Part shown: piece by piece, positions 44,493-54,030 of the stretch | Layout of the letters: the number at the start of each line of letters is the position of its first letter | How positions within the stretch are numbered: position 1 is the stretch's first letter | Source of the DNA: Propionibacteriales bacterium | Lineage (GTDB): Bacteria > Actinomycetota > Actinomycetes > Propionibacteriales > Nocardioidaceae | DNA length: 64,000 bases | Direction: 5' to 3' | Assembly: GCA_026392455.1 (NCBI GenBank) | Contig: JAPLCB010000008.1 | Coordinates: 124,001 to 188,000 of the forward strand | The notes under the pieces: model-generated | Told to the model about the DNA's origin: nothing | Seen by the model: only the letters and a program-made list of their open reading frames with translations | Databases searched by the model: none | Program-made: the position numbers and the translations under genes

Positions 44493-45482
44493 TCACCTGT
44501 TGAAGACGGAGCCCTCGGTCGTCACCGACTCCTTGGTCGGCGGGGCGTCAGCCTCGCAGTCGACGGGGTAGGTGCCGTCCGGCTCCGGCCACCGCTCGGC
44601 GTCGATCTCGGCGACCCCGGTGAGCCGGTCGGTCGTCGAGATCGAGGCCAGGAACTCCGTGCAGGTGCGGTCCAGCGCGGCCAGGGTCGCTGTCGGGACC
44701 TGCACGAACCGGCCCCGTGACCCGACCTTGATCGCCGACCTCCCCGGGAACTTCCGGGCCGCGACCGCAGCCCGCACGTCGATCACCGCGATCCGCTCCC
44801 GGTCGTGCTTGCGAGCGCAGTCGACGAAGAGCAGCGGGGAGTTGCTGATACAGGTACGGGCCCCGGTCGGGAACCCTCGGGTGAACACGCCGGCGTACCG
44901 GAACTGGACCGGCTGCTGGGAGGCAAGGGTGCAGGCGTAGACCCGCTGCCCGCTGTCCCACTGCGCCGGCGACGGCGGCGCCCAGCCGAGCTCGACCCCT
45001 TCGGGGAACGCAGGTTCGACGACGGCGCCCGGGATGCCCGAGCGCTGGGCCGCCGCGGCGAGGGACTCGTTCATGCAGGCCCGCTCAACAGCACGGGAGA
45101 GCGTGCGGTACTCCGGACCGGAGTACCGCAGCAGCGCGTCGTAGCCCGTCACCACCGGCGTGACCGTCGCCACCGGAACAACCTTGTAGACCTCGAGGTG
45201 GTGCGGCTTGCTGCACGCCTCGGTGAGCTTGAACGCCGGCCGGCCGTCCACGGCGTGCGCCACCGAGAAGTAGTCCACCCCGTAGGTCTGCGACAGGCCC
45301 AGGATCACCTGCGGATCCGCGCCCAGCGTCTCGGCGGTCCAGCAGGTTCCCGGCGCCAGGGCGACCGAACGACCGTCCTTGCCGGCGCCGTCGACACCGT
45401 CCGCCCCTCCGCCGCAGCCTGCCGCCAGCACCCCGAGCAGGACACCGAGCAGGACGGCGACCGGACGCGTCAGCGGGGGCAT
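44493..45482 (-). CDS. Septum-formation-like lipoprotein
   Basis: The 329-residue protein has a lipoprotein signal with lipobox LAAGC. A domain with GTCWTAE and ACSKPHHLEVYKVV matches the Septum_form family, in which Cys residues form disulfides. Multiple further Cys (RACMNE, YACTLAS, RTCISN, FVDCARK, RTCTEF, PVDCEA) suggest a second disulfide-rich copy. It faces outside the membrane. Function in septation is only by family name. Confidence 0.75.
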   Translation of the reverse strand: MPPLTRPVAVLLGVLLGVLAAGCGGGADGVDGAGKDGRSVALAPGTCWTAETLGADPQVILGLSQTYGVDYFSVAHAVDGRPAFKLTEACSKPHHLEVYKVVPVATVTPVVTGYDALLRYSGPEYRTLSRAVERACMNESLAAAAQRSGIPGAVVEPAFPEGVELGWAPPSPAQWDSGQRVYACTLASQQPVQFRYAGVFTRGFPTGARTCISNSPLLFVDCARKHDRERIAVIDVRAAVAARKFPGRSAIKVGSRGRFVQVPTATLAALDRTCTEFLASISTTDRLTGVAEIDAERWPEPDGTYPVDCEADAPPTKESVTTEGSVFNR

Positions 45483-45559
45483 GGCACGGTGCCTTTCGGG
45501 CCGGGCGGGTGACAAGGTTGGGCGTCATCGTAGGCCAACGCCGACCAGGCCCGGTGCGC

Positions 45560-47044
45560 TCAGTAAGCGCCTTCGGACACCAGGACCGCCTTGACGGTCT
45601 TCACGATGATCACCAGGTCGATCACCATCGACCAGTTGTCGACGTAGTACAGGTCCAGGCGGACCGACTCGGCCCAGGAGAGGTCCGAACGGCCGGAGAC
45701 CTGCCAGAGCCCGGTCATCCCGGGTCGCACCAGCATCCGCCGGTGGGTGTCCTTCTCGTACTTCTCCACGTCGGCCGGCAGCAGCGGACGAGGCCCGACC
45801 AGGCTCATCTCACCCTTGAAGACGTTGATCAGCTGCGGCAGCTCGTCGATCGAGTACTTCCGGATGAACCGTCCGAACGCGGTGATCCGCGGGTCGTTGG
45901 CCATCTTGAACAGGACGCCGTCGACCTCGTTGTGCGCCTCCAGGTCCGCACGCAACGCCTCGGCGTTGACCACCATCGAGCGGAACTTCACCATCTTGAA
46001 CTCGTGTCCGCGGATCCCGACCCGGGTCTGCCGGTAGAAGATCGGCCCCCGGTCCTGGAACCAGATCACGAACGCCGTGACGATGAGCAACGGCGAGAGC
46101 ATGAGCACCACGACCGATGCGGCGATCAGGTCGAAGGCCCGCTTCATCCAGCCGCCGGCGCGGTCGCTCTGCGGCTCCTCGACCTGGACGAACGGCAGAC
46201 CGGCCACGTGCCGCATGTGCACCCGCGGGCCAGCGATGTCGGTCAGCGAGGGAACCACCAGCATGTCCAGGTCGAGACCTTGGAGCGCCCAGCCGAGGCG
46301 GCGCAGGTCGGCGGCCGAGGAGTAGGAGCCGCCGGCGACGATGACACCGTCCGCGCCCAGGTCGATGGCCACCTGGCGGACGTCCTCGATGTCACCGAAG
46401 ACCGGGACGCCGATCTCCAGGTGGTCCCGGGCCCCGGGCACGCACATCCCGACCAGCCGGTACCCCATCCACGGCGCCCGACCGAGCACCTCGACCAGCT
46501 CCGCGACTGCTGCGGGCGAACCGACGGCGACGATCTTGATGGCCAGCCGGCCCTGCTTGCGAGCGCTGTGCAGGGTCCGCCGGTCGATGTAGCGCACCAG
46601 CAGCAGCAGCGGGGTCCCGAGGGCGAAGAAGATCAGGACGTAGCCGCGGGTCGGTTGGTAGTAGGACAGGAAGCCGACCATGCACGCGGTCCCGAAGGTG
46701 ATCGCGGAGGCGATCGTGATCGCCCGGAACTCCTCGAAGCCGGCCCCGTAGTTGCGGCTGCGGTAGGCACCGAGGAGCACCAGCATCACCAGCCAGGTGA
46801 TGATCAGGCACGGACCGAGCACGGGGGCCCAGTGGAACGGGTACGGCGGCTCGGGCCAACGGCTGTCGATCGAGCCCTGCCAGTACCAGGCCACGACCGA
46901 GGTGACGAACAGGACGCCGGCGTCGAGGAGGAAGACGCCGACCAGCATGTGCCGGATCTGCTGGTTGAGCCGGGTGCGCTGGACCGGCTCGCCGGGGTCA
47001 CCGGCGCGGGCCTGGTCGGTGTGCTCGCTCACGTCGCTGCTCAT
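45560..47044 (-). CDS. Polyprenyl glycosylphosphotransferase (WbaP/CpsE-like) initiating EPS synthesis
   Basis: The 494-residue protein has about five N-terminal membrane helices (residues 30-160), a CoA-binding-like domain, and a C-terminal bacterial sugar transferase domain with [50 protein letters not shown] and [18 protein letters not shown]. It loads the first sugar-1-phosphate onto undecaprenyl phosphate. The autokinase and polymerase genes at 59-62 kb may act in the same pathway. It overlaps the DUF2516 gene by four bases. Confidence 0.93.
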   Translation of the reverse strand: MSSDVSEHTDQARAGDPGEPVQRTRLNQQIRHMLVGVFLLDAGVLFVTSVVAWYWQGSIDSRWPEPPYPFHWAPVLGPCLIITWLVMLVLLGAYRSRNYGAGFEEFRAITIASAITFGTACMVGFLSYYQPTRGYVLIFFALGTPLLLLVRYIDRRTLHSARKQGRLAIKIVAVGSPAAVAELVEVLGRAPWMGYRLVGMCVPGARDHLEIGVPVFGDIEDVRQVAIDLGADGVIVAGGSYSSAADLRRLGWALQGLDLDMLVVPSLTDIAGPRVHMRHVAGLPFVQVEEPQSDRAGGWMKRAFDLIAASVVVLMLSPLLIVTAFVIWFQDRGPIFYRQTRVGIRGHEFKMVKFRSMVVNAEALRADLEAHNEVDGVLFKMANDPRITAFGRFIRKYSIDELPQLINVFKGEMSLVGPRPLLPADVEKYEKDTHRRMLVRPGMTGLWQVSGRSDLSWAESVRLDLYYVDNWSMVIDLVIIVKTVKAVLVSEGAY

Positions 47045-47322
47045 CGGCGCCGGGTTACCGCGACGAGCGCTGGCTTGACGTCGAGCAGGTAGACGAAGGC
47101 CGCCACCGTGCCGATCAAGGAGACGGTCAGGTTCGCCAGCAGGACGTGGGAGGCCACGGTGAGCCCGAGGATCCACAGCCAGGCCGGCTTGGTCAGCTTG
47201 TCGGCAGCGACGTACGCCGGGGCCGTCCGGAGGATCGCGTCGACGAGCGCCCACATCTTCACCCCGAACAGCACCAGGTACACCAAGGAGGCGAGGTTGG
47301 CCTGGAGCGAGTAGAAGAACAC
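47041..47322 (-). CDS. DUF2516 membrane protein
   Basis: The 93-residue protein has three hydrophobic helices and the DUF2516 pattern LVLFGVKMWALVDAILRTAPAYVAADKLTKPAWLWIL. In mycobacteria the homolog (Rv0476) follows hbhA, and the same order holds here. GTG has TAGGCT six bases upstream on the minus strand, so it is likely leaderless. Function unknown. Confidence 0.88.
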   Translation of the reverse strand: MFFYSLQANLASLVYLVLFGVKMWALVDAILRTAPAYVAADKLTKPAWLWILGLTVASHVLLANLTVSLIGTVAAFVYLLDVKPALVAVTRRR

Positions 47323-47388
47323 CTGCCAAGCCTAGAGCGGTTGGCGACATCGCGTGACAGCAACCACCACGTTGCCCCCGGCAATAGA

Positions 47389-47418
47389 GAAAGGCCCCCG
47401 GTTCCCCGAGGGCCTTTC
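47389..47418. terminator. Hairpin terminator downstream of HbhA-like gene
   Basis: GAAAGGCCC (47389-47397) pairs with GGGCCTTTC (47410-47418). On the minus strand it is followed by TCTATTG. It separates the HbhA-like gene from the DUF2516 gene. Confidence 0.75.
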
Positions 47419-47448
47419 GAGACGCCGGTCAGACGTCGTGCAGCGTGA

Positions 47449-48027
47449 TCAGGAGGCCTTCTTGGCGGCCTTCTTGGCCGGAGCCTTCTTGGCGGCGGCC
47501 TTCTTGGCCGGAGCCTTCTTGGCCGGAGCCTTGGTCGCGGCGGCCTTCTTGGCCGGGGCCTTCTTGGCCTTCACGGCGGCGACAGCCTTGACGCCGTCCT
47601 TGCGCACGGCGGCGACGAACTTCTCGCCGCGGACGGCCAGGTCGGCGTACGTGCTGTTCAGCTCCTTGAGCGCCTCGTTGAGCTTCGCCTCGAGCTTCGC
47701 GGGCAGCTCAGCGGCTTCCTTCTGGATCTCGGTCAGACGGGCCTCGAACTTGACCTGAGCGTCCTTGGCGTCGGCCTGGAGCTTCTCGACGCGGGCCTTC
47801 GCCTCGGTCTGGACCTTCTTGGAGTCGAACTCGACCTTCGACACGCGGGCCTGGACACCGGAGACCCGGGTCTGGGCGGCGTCGAGCTGAGCCTGGGTCG
47901 CCTTGGTCGCCTCGGTGGCGTAGCCGCGGGCGTACTCGACGGCGAGCTCGGTGGCGCCGGCCGCAGCGAACAGCGGCTTGACGGCTTCGGTCTTGATCTT
48001 GTCGGTGTTGAACTGGGTCTTCGCCAT
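47449..48027 (-). CDS. HbhA-like coiled-coil protein with Lys/Ala/Pro tail
   Basis: The 192-residue protein has a short N-terminal hydrophobic region ([17 protein letters not shown]), a long coiled coil (about residues 45-125) and a basic tail of [10 protein letters not shown] repeats from about 150. This is the architecture of heparin-binding hemagglutinin, with the tail able to bind polyanions including DNA. An XRE regulator lies upstream and DUF2516 downstream, as around Rv0475. Surface adhesion is not proven here; lipid or nucleoid binding is possible. Confidence 0.8.
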   Translation of the reverse strand: MAKTQFNTDKIKTEAVKPLFAAAGATELAVEYARGYATEATKATQAQLDAAQTRVSGVQARVSKVEFDSKKVQTEAKARVEKLQADAKDAQVKFEARLTEIQKEAAELPAKLEAKLNEALKELNSTYADLAVRGEKFVAAVRKDGVKAVAAVKAKKAPAKKAAATKAPAKKAPAKKAAAKKAPAKKAAKKAS

Positions 48028-48028
48028 G

Positions 48029-48505
48029 TCAGTTTCCTTCGGTTGGGTTCGTCAGAGCGGGATCGTCGCCCTGGGCTGGTGCTCCGGCGTCTGGGGGTGA
48101 CGTCGGAACCTGGTCCTCGCTGCTGCTCGCGTCCGTGTCCTCATCGACAGCGGCCTCGGCACGGAAGGAGTGGTACACCGCGAGCAGTGCCTGCTTCTGC
48201 CGTGCTGTGAGCACCGGGTCGGAGAGCACAGCGAGCTCGACCGAACGGACCTGGTCGTCGTCGGGCTTGAGGATCCCGGCCTGGACGTAGATCTGCTCGG
48301 CGGAGATCCGCAGCGCCTTCGCGAGCTGCTGCAACACCTCCGCGGACGGCTTGCGCAGCCCGCGCTCGATCTGGCTCAAGTAGGGGTTCGAGACCCCGGC
48401 CTGCTCGGCAAGCTGACGCAACGACATTCCCGCGGCGTCACGCTGCTCGCGCAGGTATCCGCCGAGGGTCTCGACCGTCAGTCCGACGTTCAGTTTCTTG
48501 GCCAC
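48029..48505 (-). CDS. XRE-family regulator upstream of HbhA-like gene
   Basis: The 158-residue protein has an HTH_3 domain (about residues 9-65: LGGYLREQRDAAGMSLRQLAEQAGVSNPYLSQIERGLRKPS) and an acidic C-terminal tail. It ends one base before the HbhA-like gene, so they are cotranscribed. The mycobacterial counterpart is Rv0474. Direct repeats TTGCTAACTATTGCTAGCACTTAGCAA near 48515-48541 may be its own operator. Confidence 0.88.
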   Translation of the reverse strand: MAKKLNVGLTVETLGGYLREQRDAAGMSLRQLAEQAGVSNPYLSQIERGLRKPSAEVLQQLAKALRISAEQIYVQAGILKPDDDQVRSVELAVLSDPVLTARQKQALLAVYHSFRAEAAVDEDTDASSSEDQVPTSPPDAGAPAQGDDPALTNPTEGN

Positions 48506-48514
48506 GGACCCATC

Positions 48515-48541
48515 TTGCTAACTATTGCTAGCACTTAGCAA
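48515..48541. promoter_or_regulatory. TTGCTA / TTAGCAA operator-like repeats upstream of XRE gene
   Basis: The stretch contains TTGCTAA, TTGCTAGC and TTAGCAA within 27 bases, the outer pair TTGCTAA/TTAGCAA forming an inverted repeat and the inner one being palindromic. It is AT-rich for this genome and lies 10 bases upstream of the XRE start. Similar TTGCTAGCA sites are known for ClgR/RamB-like XRE regulators; autoregulation is likely but unproven. Confidence 0.5.
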
Positions 48542-48599
48542 ATTGTGGGGCGGTGAAACGAGTCACACCGCACCGATCGCGGTCTGGCACCATGGCCCG

Positions 48600-49778
48600 G
48601 TGCCACCCACACCGCCGACCGGCCCCGCCCAATTCTGTCCTTCCGCACGAGAGCTCGCCGACCTCGAGCTCCTCCTGAGCGGAGCCCTGGCACCCCAGCG
48701 GACCTTCGCTGCCGACTCGCCGATCACCCTGGAGCTCCCCGCCGAGCTGCACGGGGTCGACCCGCTCGAGCTGGTCGACCCCGAGGGACTGCCGTTGGCC
48801 CTCCTGACCGCCGACGGACTGACCGGGCTCGCCACCCCGACGTACGGGCCCTTCCGCCGACTGCACCTGACGCCGGAGCAGACCCGGGAGCAGTACGCCG
48901 GCGCCCTGACCGTCCCCGTCGCCAGCGCCCTCACCGACGAGGATCTGGCCGCGATCACCGCCGCTCGCGCCGGGCAGCCGGTCCTGCTGCTGGCCTTCGT
49001 CGGCACCGGCACACCTCAGGGCGTCAGCCCGGTCGGCCTCGTCCGCACGAGTCTGGCCGCGGCCGAGCTCCTCGGGGACGCCCACGTCGTGGCCGTGAAC
49101 CTCGCCTCCCGCGGCGACGCAACCGTGGACCACGCCCTCGGGCAGCAGGTGGCTGCCACCTATGCGCCGGGCGAGATCCTCGCCGTGCCCGGACTGGGCG
49201 AGCACCCCGACGAGATCGCGGCCGTGGTGGACAGCGACCAACCCGAGCAGCCCGGGGTGGTCGTCTTCTTCACCGGCCTCTCGGGCAGCGGCAAGTCCAC
49301 CCTGGCCCAGGCCCTCCTCGACCTGATCCTGGAGCAGGGCCAGCGCACGGCCACCAGCCTCGACGGCGACGTCGTACGACGCAACCTGTCGGCCGGCCTG
49401 ACGTTCTCCAAGGCCGACCGCGAGACCAACATCAGGCGGATCGGCTGGGTGGCAGCCGAGATCTCCCGGCACCGCGGGATCGCGATCTGCTCCCCGATCG
49501 CTCCGTTCGACCAGACCCGGCAGCAGGTCCGCGCGATGGTGACCGAGGCCGGCGGTGAGTTCGTCCTGGTGCATGTCGCGACCCCGCTGGAGGAGTGCGA
49601 GCGACGCGACCGCAAGGGGCTCTACGCCAAGGCCCGGGCCGGCGAGATCCCCGAGTTCACCGGGATCTCCAGCCCGTACGAGGTGCCGACCGACGCCACC
49701 GTCCGGGTGGACACGACCGGCCGGACCATCGCCGAGGCCCTGGCCGACGTCGTCGCGGTTTTGCCCTTCGACGTATAA
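48600..49778 (+). CDS. cysC: APS kinase fused to an ATP-sulfurylase N-terminal (PUA-like) domain
   Basis: The 392-residue protein has a C-terminal APS kinase (from about residue 218) with the P-loop GLSGSGKST, LDGDVVRRNLSAGLTFSKADRETNIRRIG and RRDRKGLYAKARAGEIPEFTGISSPYE. The N-terminal half resembles the N-terminal domain of ATP sulfurylase (ADLELLLSGALAP), but the catalytic HxxH sulfurylase domain is absent. It phosphorylates APS to PAPS, APS coming from CysDN nearby. CACCAT lies six bases before the GTG. Confidence 0.85.
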   Translation: MPPTPPTGPAQFCPSARELADLELLLSGALAPQRTFAADSPITLELPAELHGVDPLELVDPEGLPLALLTADGLTGLATPTYGPFRRLHLTPEQTREQYAGALTVPVASALTDEDLAAITAARAGQPVLLLAFVGTGTPQGVSPVGLVRTSLAAAELLGDAHVVAVNLASRGDATVDHALGQQVAATYAPGEILAVPGLGEHPDEIAAVVDSDQPEQPGVVVFFTGLSGSGKSTLAQALLDLILEQGQRTATSLDGDVVRRNLSAGLTFSKADRETNIRRIGWVAAEISRHRGIAICSPIAPFDQTRQQVRAMVTEAGGEFVLVHVATPLEECERRDRKGLYAKARAGEIPEFTGISSPYEVPTDATVRVDTTGRTIAEALADVVAVLPFDV

Positions 49779-49841
49779 AGTCCACTAATCTGATCGACCT
49801 GCCTATCGTTCTGCTTGACCAACAGACCGGGATTCCCTGAC

Positions 49842-50834
49842 GTGCTCGACTTCTTCTCAGACAACGCTGCCCAGATCGTGGTGGCCGGCTTCTTCGTCGG
49901 CGTGATCGTCGGCATCACCGGGATGGGCGGTGGCGCCCTGATGACGCCGGCCCTGATCTTCCTGGGCGTCGGCAACACCTCGGCGATCGTGACCGCCGAC
50001 CTGACCGCGGCGGCGGTCTACAAGACCGGCGGTGCCCTGGTGCACTCCCGCAAGGGCGCGCCCAACTTCCGGCTCGCCGGCTGGTTGATCGCCGGCTCGG
50101 TGCCGACGGCCTTCCTCGGCCCGCACCTGGTCTCGTGGGCGGTAGACCCCGAGGACGTCGAGGACCTGCTCAAGATGTGCATCGGGTTCGCGCTGCTGGT
50201 GGCGGCCTCGACCTACGCGATCCGGCTGTACATCCAGCTCGTGCGGGTTCGTGCCGGGACGCACTACGACGACTCGGACCCGCGGATCCGCCCGATCCCG
50301 ACCATGCTCACCGGCGCCCTCGGCGGCCTTCTGGTCGGCGTCACCAGCGTCGGTTCCGGGTCGGTCATCATGGTGATCCTGCTGATCCTCTACCCGACCC
50401 TGTCAGCACTGAAGCTGGTCGGGACCGACCTGGTCCAGGCCGTTCCGCTGGTCCTCGCGGCCGCGATCTCCAACATCATGGTCAACGGCCTGGACTGGGA
50501 CATCACGCTGCCGCTGATCATCGGCTCGGTGCCCGGCACCCTGCTCGGTGCACAGCTCGCCTCGAAGGTTCCGCAGTCCGTGATCCGACGCGGGATCGTG
50601 ATCGTGCTGACGATGTCCGGAGTAGCCCTCCTGGACAAGGCCGGGTGGGCGCCGCTCGGGGCGGGCAAGGACCAGACGCACCCGGTCCTGATCGCGGTGA
50701 TCGGGCTCGCGATGCTGGTGGTGGTCCCGGTCGTCTGGGGATTCCTCCGCAAGAGCCAGGGCCTGCCCATGTTCGGCGCCCCGACGGTCGCCGACCTGGA
50801 AGGCGTCCGTCCCGGCGAGACCAAGGTTCCGTAG
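49842..50834 (+). CDS. TauE/SafE-family sulfite/organosulfonate permease
   Basis: The 330-residue protein has about eight hydrophobic helices and the TauE signature VGVIVGITGMGGGALMTPALIFLGV, repeated in the second half as GALGGLLVGVTSVGSGSVIMVILL. Its position between cysC and cysDN suggests transport of sulfite or sulfate. GTG 49842 is chosen; an in-frame TTG at 49815 with TATCGT five bases upstream is the alternative. It is followed by a promoter-like repeat. Confidence 0.87.
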   Translation: MLDFFSDNAAQIVVAGFFVGVIVGITGMGGGALMTPALIFLGVGNTSAIVTADLTAAAVYKTGGALVHSRKGAPNFRLAGWLIAGSVPTAFLGPHLVSWAVDPEDVEDLLKMCIGFALLVAASTYAIRLYIQLVRVRAGTHYDDSDPRIRPIPTMLTGALGGLLVGVTSVGSGSVIMVILLILYPTLSALKLVGTDLVQAVPLVLAAAISNIMVNGLDWDITLPLIIGSVPGTLLGAQLASKVPQSVIRRGIVIVLTMSGVALLDKAGWAPLGAGKDQTHPVLIAVIGLAMLVVVPVVWGFLRKSQGLPMFGAPTVADLEGVRPGETKVP

Positions 50835-50842
50835 CAACGCCC

Positions 50843-50996
50843 CAGGATTCTCGCGTCGCTCGTCAACGGGTTCTCGGTCACTCGGTCACGAGCCGCTCGG
50901 ACACCCGCTGATCGTCGCTTCGCTCCTCAACGCACCTCGGTCGACCGTCTCCGGGCAAGCTCCGAGCGGCTCGCCTGGTTCGCGTAATCTCGACCC
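50843..50996 (+). repeat. Promoter-like repeat, two diverged units, upstream of histidine phosphatase
   Basis: The first unit (ATTCTCGCGTCGCTCGTCAACG) and the second (CTGATCGTCGCTTCGCTCC from about 50908) match those upstream of ispF. Both have lost the start codon of the micro-ORF and the first lacks its stop. The second unit ends GCGTAATCTCGACCC, with TAATCT (50985-50990) six bases before the phosphatase ATG. Confidence 0.7.
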
Positions 50997-51677
50997 ATGC
51001 GCCTCCTGCTGCTCCGCCACGGACAGACCCACAGCAACACGATCGGCGCGTTGGACACCGCCTTCCCCGGGGCAGACCTGACCGAGCTGGGCACCCGGCA
51101 AGCCCAGGCCGCGGCCAGCGTCCTGGGTGAACGCGGGATCACCGGGATCTACATCTCGCCGCTCGTCCGCACCGCTCAGACCGGCGCTCCGCTGGCCGAG
51201 GCCCTCGGCCTGGAACCGGAGAGCCTCGACGGCCTGCGTGAGATCTCCGCGGCCGACTACGAGATGGCCACCGACGAGGCGTCCATCCTGGGGTACATCG
51301 GCACCGTGGCCGACTGGATCGAGCGACGCCTCGACGTCCAGATGTCCGGGGGCGAGACCGGCCACGAGTTCCTGGCCCGGTACGACGACGCTGTCGGACG
51401 GATCGCTGCCGCCGGGCACGAGACCGCGGTGATCATCAGCCACGGCGCCGCGATCCGGACCTGGGTCGCCAACCGGGTGAGCGCCTCCAGCGTCCACGAG
51501 ATGGCGGCCGAGGGCTTCCACAACACCGCGTGCATCGAGCTCACCGGCCACCCCGACGAGGGCTGGGAGGTTCACTCCTGGATCCCGGACGCGATCGGCG
51601 GCCACCTGCTCGACGACGACTCGGCCCCGGACCCGACCGGCCAGGCAACCGACGAAGTCGCCGAACCGCAAAACTAG
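50997..51677 (+). CDS. Histidine phosphatase family protein
   Basis: The 226-residue protein starts MRLLLLRHGQTHSNTIG, the phosphoglycerate-mutase-like RHG motif, with second His in VIISHGAAIRTW. These are small-molecule or sugar phosphatases. The ATG is leaderless behind TAATCT of the upstream repeat. The stop TAG is part of the KstR-type 14-mer. The substrate is unknown; it lies among sulfur genes without an evident link. Confidence 0.88.
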   Translation: MRLLLLRHGQTHSNTIGALDTAFPGADLTELGTRQAQAAASVLGERGITGIYISPLVRTAQTGAPLAEALGLEPESLDGLREISAADYEMATDEASILGYIGTVADWIERRLDVQMSGGETGHEFLARYDDAVGRIAAAGHETAVIISHGAAIRTWVANRVSASSVHEMAAEGFHNTACIELTGHPDEGWEVHSWIPDAIGGHLLDDDSAPDPTGQATDEVAEPQN

Positions 51678-51688
51678 AACACGTTCCA
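51675..51688. promoter_or_regulatory. KstR-type operator candidate (TAGAACACGTTCCA)
   Basis: It fits TNNAACNNGTTNNA and is nearly identical to the copy at 10584. It overlaps the histidine phosphatase stop and lies about 40 bases upstream of a TACGAT (51728-51733) that could be the cysD -10. Control of sulfate activation by a KstR-like factor would be unusual. Confidence 0.5.
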
Positions 51689-51772
51689 CTCGTATGAGAC
51701 GATGTCGAGGCGGATCACGGAACTCGATACGATGTCCGCTGCCCCCGAGGGCGCACCACACGAGAGGCACCC

Positions 51773-52687
51773 ATGTCCCAGACCCACGCCGACTACCGGC
51801 TGAGCCAGCTCGACCAGCTCGAAGCGGAGTCGATCCACATCTTCCGCGAGGTCGCGGCGGAGTTCGAGAAGCCTGTCCTGATGTTCTCGGGCGGCAAGGA
51901 CTCCATCGTGATGATGCGCCTCGCGGAGAAGGCCTTCTACCCGGCGAAGATCCCGTTCCCGGTCCTGCAGGTCGACACCGGCTACGACTTCCCCGAGGTG
52001 CTGGCGACCCGGGACAACTGGGTCAACCGGCTCGGCGTACGCCTGATCGTCGCCAGCGTCGAGGAGGCGTTGGCCAAGGGCATCGTCGTCGACGACGGCA
52101 AGACCTCGCGCAACCGGCACCAGATCGGCACGCTGCTCGCAGCCATCGAGGAGGAGGGCTTCACCGCCGCCTTCGGCGGTGGCCGCCGCGACGAGGAGAA
52201 GGCCCGCGCCAAGGAGCGGGTCTACAGCCACCGCGACGAGTTCGGCCAGTGGGACCCGAAGATGCAGCGCCCAGAGCTCTGGAGCCTCTACAACGGTCGC
52301 CTGCACGCTGGCGAGCACATGCGGATCTTCCCGATCTCCAACTGGACCGAGCTCGACGTCTGGCACTACATCGGTCGCGAGGGCATCGAGATCCCCTCGA
52401 TCTACTTCTCCCACCAGCGCAGCGTCTTCGAGCGCGACGGGATGCTGCTCACCGAGAGCGACTTCAACCCCTGCAAGCCGGGTGAAGAGGCCTCGACGAG
52501 GACCGTCCGGTTCCGCACCGTGGGCGACCTGACGATGACCGGGTGCGTGGAGTCCACCGCCGCCACCGTCGACGAGATCATCGACGAGATCGCCGTCGCC
52601 CGCCTCACCGAGCGCGGCGCCACCCGCGGTGACGACCGGTTCTCCGAAGCAGCCATGGAAGACCGCAAGAAGGAAGGCTACTTCTGA
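51773..52687 (+). CDS. cysD: Sulfate adenylyltransferase subunit 2
   Basis: The 304-residue PP-loop ATP pyrophosphatase has SGGKDSIVMMRLA, VDTGYDFPE, FGGGRRDEEKARAKER and DPKMQRPELW. With CysN it makes APS from sulfate and ATP. ATG follows GAGAGG. It overlaps cysN by one base (TGATG). Confidence 0.96.
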   Translation: MSQTHADYRLSQLDQLEAESIHIFREVAAEFEKPVLMFSGGKDSIVMMRLAEKAFYPAKIPFPVLQVDTGYDFPEVLATRDNWVNRLGVRLIVASVEEALAKGIVVDDGKTSRNRHQIGTLLAAIEEEGFTAAFGGGRRDEEKARAKERVYSHRDEFGQWDPKMQRPELWSLYNGRLHAGEHMRIFPISNWTELDVWHYIGREGIEIPSIYFSHQRSVFERDGMLLTESDFNPCKPGEEASTRTVRFRTVGDLTMTGCVESTAATVDEIIDEIAVARLTERGATRGDDRFSEAAMEDRKKEGYF

Positions 52688-54021
52688 TGCCCGCCCCCAC
52701 CGATGGACGCTTTCACAACGACGCCCAGCTCATCAGCACGGCCCAGAACGTCGGCCGCAACATGGACCTGCTCCGGTTCGCCACCGCCGGTTCGGTCGAC
52801 GACGGCAAGTCGACCCTGATCGGGCGGCTGCTGCTGGACTCCAAGTCGATCTTCGAGGACCAGCTCGAGGCCGTCGAGGCGACCAGCGAGGCCAAGGGCT
52901 ACGACTACACCGACCTGGCGCTGCTGACCGACGGACTGCGTTCCGAGCGGGAGCAGGGCATCACCATCGATGTCGCCTACCGCTACTTCGCGACCCCGAA
53001 CCGCAAATTCATCATCGCCGACACCCCCGGGCACGTTCAGTACACCCGGAACATGGTCACCGGCGCCTCCACCGCCGACCTCGGCCTGGTGCTCGTCGAC
53101 GCGCGCAACGGCCTGACCGAGCAGTCCCGCCGGCACGCGGTGATCCTCTCGCTGCTCCGGGTCCCGCACCTGGTGCTCGCGGTCAACAAGATGGACCTCG
53201 TCGACTTCTCCCAGGAGGTCTACGACAACATCCAGGCCGAGTTCACCTCGTTCGCGACGAAGCTCAACATCCCGGACCTCCAGGTCATCCCGATCTCGGC
53301 ACTGGCCGGCGACAACGTCGTCAACCGGTCCGAGAACATGGACTGGTACCAGGGCCCGAGCCTGATGCACCACCTGGAGAACGTGCACGTGGCCTCCGAC
53401 CGCGACCTGGTCGACGCCCGGTTCCCGGTGCAGTACGTGGTCCGTCCGAAGTCCGACGAGTTCCACGACTACCGCGGGTACGGCGGGATGGTCGCCAGCG
53501 GTGTCCTGAAGCCTGGCGACGAGGTCGTCGTCCTCCCGTCGGGGATGACGTCGAAGATCGCCGGCATCGACCTGTTCGACTCCGAGATCACTGAGGCGTT
53601 CCCGCCGATGTCGGTCACGATCCGCCTGACCGACGACGTCGACGTTTCCCGCGGCGACATGATCGCCCGGGTCAACAACGCACCGAAGCCGAGCCAGGAC
53701 ATCGACGCGATGGTCTGCTGGATGACGAACGAGCCGCTGCGCAAGGGCCAGAAGCTCGCCATCAAGCACACCACCCGCAACGGCCGGGCCCTGGTCAAGG
53801 ACATCCAGTACCGCCTCGACATCAACACGTTGCACCGGGACACCGAGAGTGCCGCCGCCAACGGCCTCGGGCTCAACGAGATCGGCCGCGTCCAGCTGCG
53901 TACCACGGTGCCGCTGCTCTGCGACCCGTACTCGAAGAACCGCACCACGGGGTCCTTCATCCTGATCGACGAGGCCACCGGCGTGACCGTCGGCGCCGGA
54001 ATGATCAACGACCGAACCTAG
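52687..54021 (+). CDS. cysN: Sulfate adenylyltransferase subunit 1 (GTPase)
   Basis: The 444-residue EF-Tu-like GTPase has GSVDDGKSTLIGRLL, EREQGITIDVAYRYF, DTPGHVQYTRNM and NKMDLVDFS, then beta-barrel domains. It lacks a fused APS kinase, consistent with the separate cysC-like gene upstream. It drives APS formation by GTP hydrolysis with CysD. Confidence 0.96.
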   Translation: MPAPTDGRFHNDAQLISTAQNVGRNMDLLRFATAGSVDDGKSTLIGRLLLDSKSIFEDQLEAVEATSEAKGYDYTDLALLTDGLRSEREQGITIDVAYRYFATPNRKFIIADTPGHVQYTRNMVTGASTADLGLVLVDARNGLTEQSRRHAVILSLLRVPHLVLAVNKMDLVDFSQEVYDNIQAEFTSFATKLNIPDLQVIPISALAGDNVVNRSENMDWYQGPSLMHHLENVHVASDRDLVDARFPVQYVVRPKSDEFHDYRGYGGMVASGVLKPGDEVVVLPSGMTSKIAGIDLFDSEITEAFPPMSVTIRLTDDVDVSRGDMIARVNNAPKPSQDIDAMVCWMTNEPLRKGQKLAIKHTTRNGRALVKDIQYRLDINTLHRDTESAAANGLGLNEIGRVQLRTTVPLLCDPYSKNRTTGSFILIDEATGVTVGAGMINDRT

Positions 54022-54030
54022 GTCCCGAGC

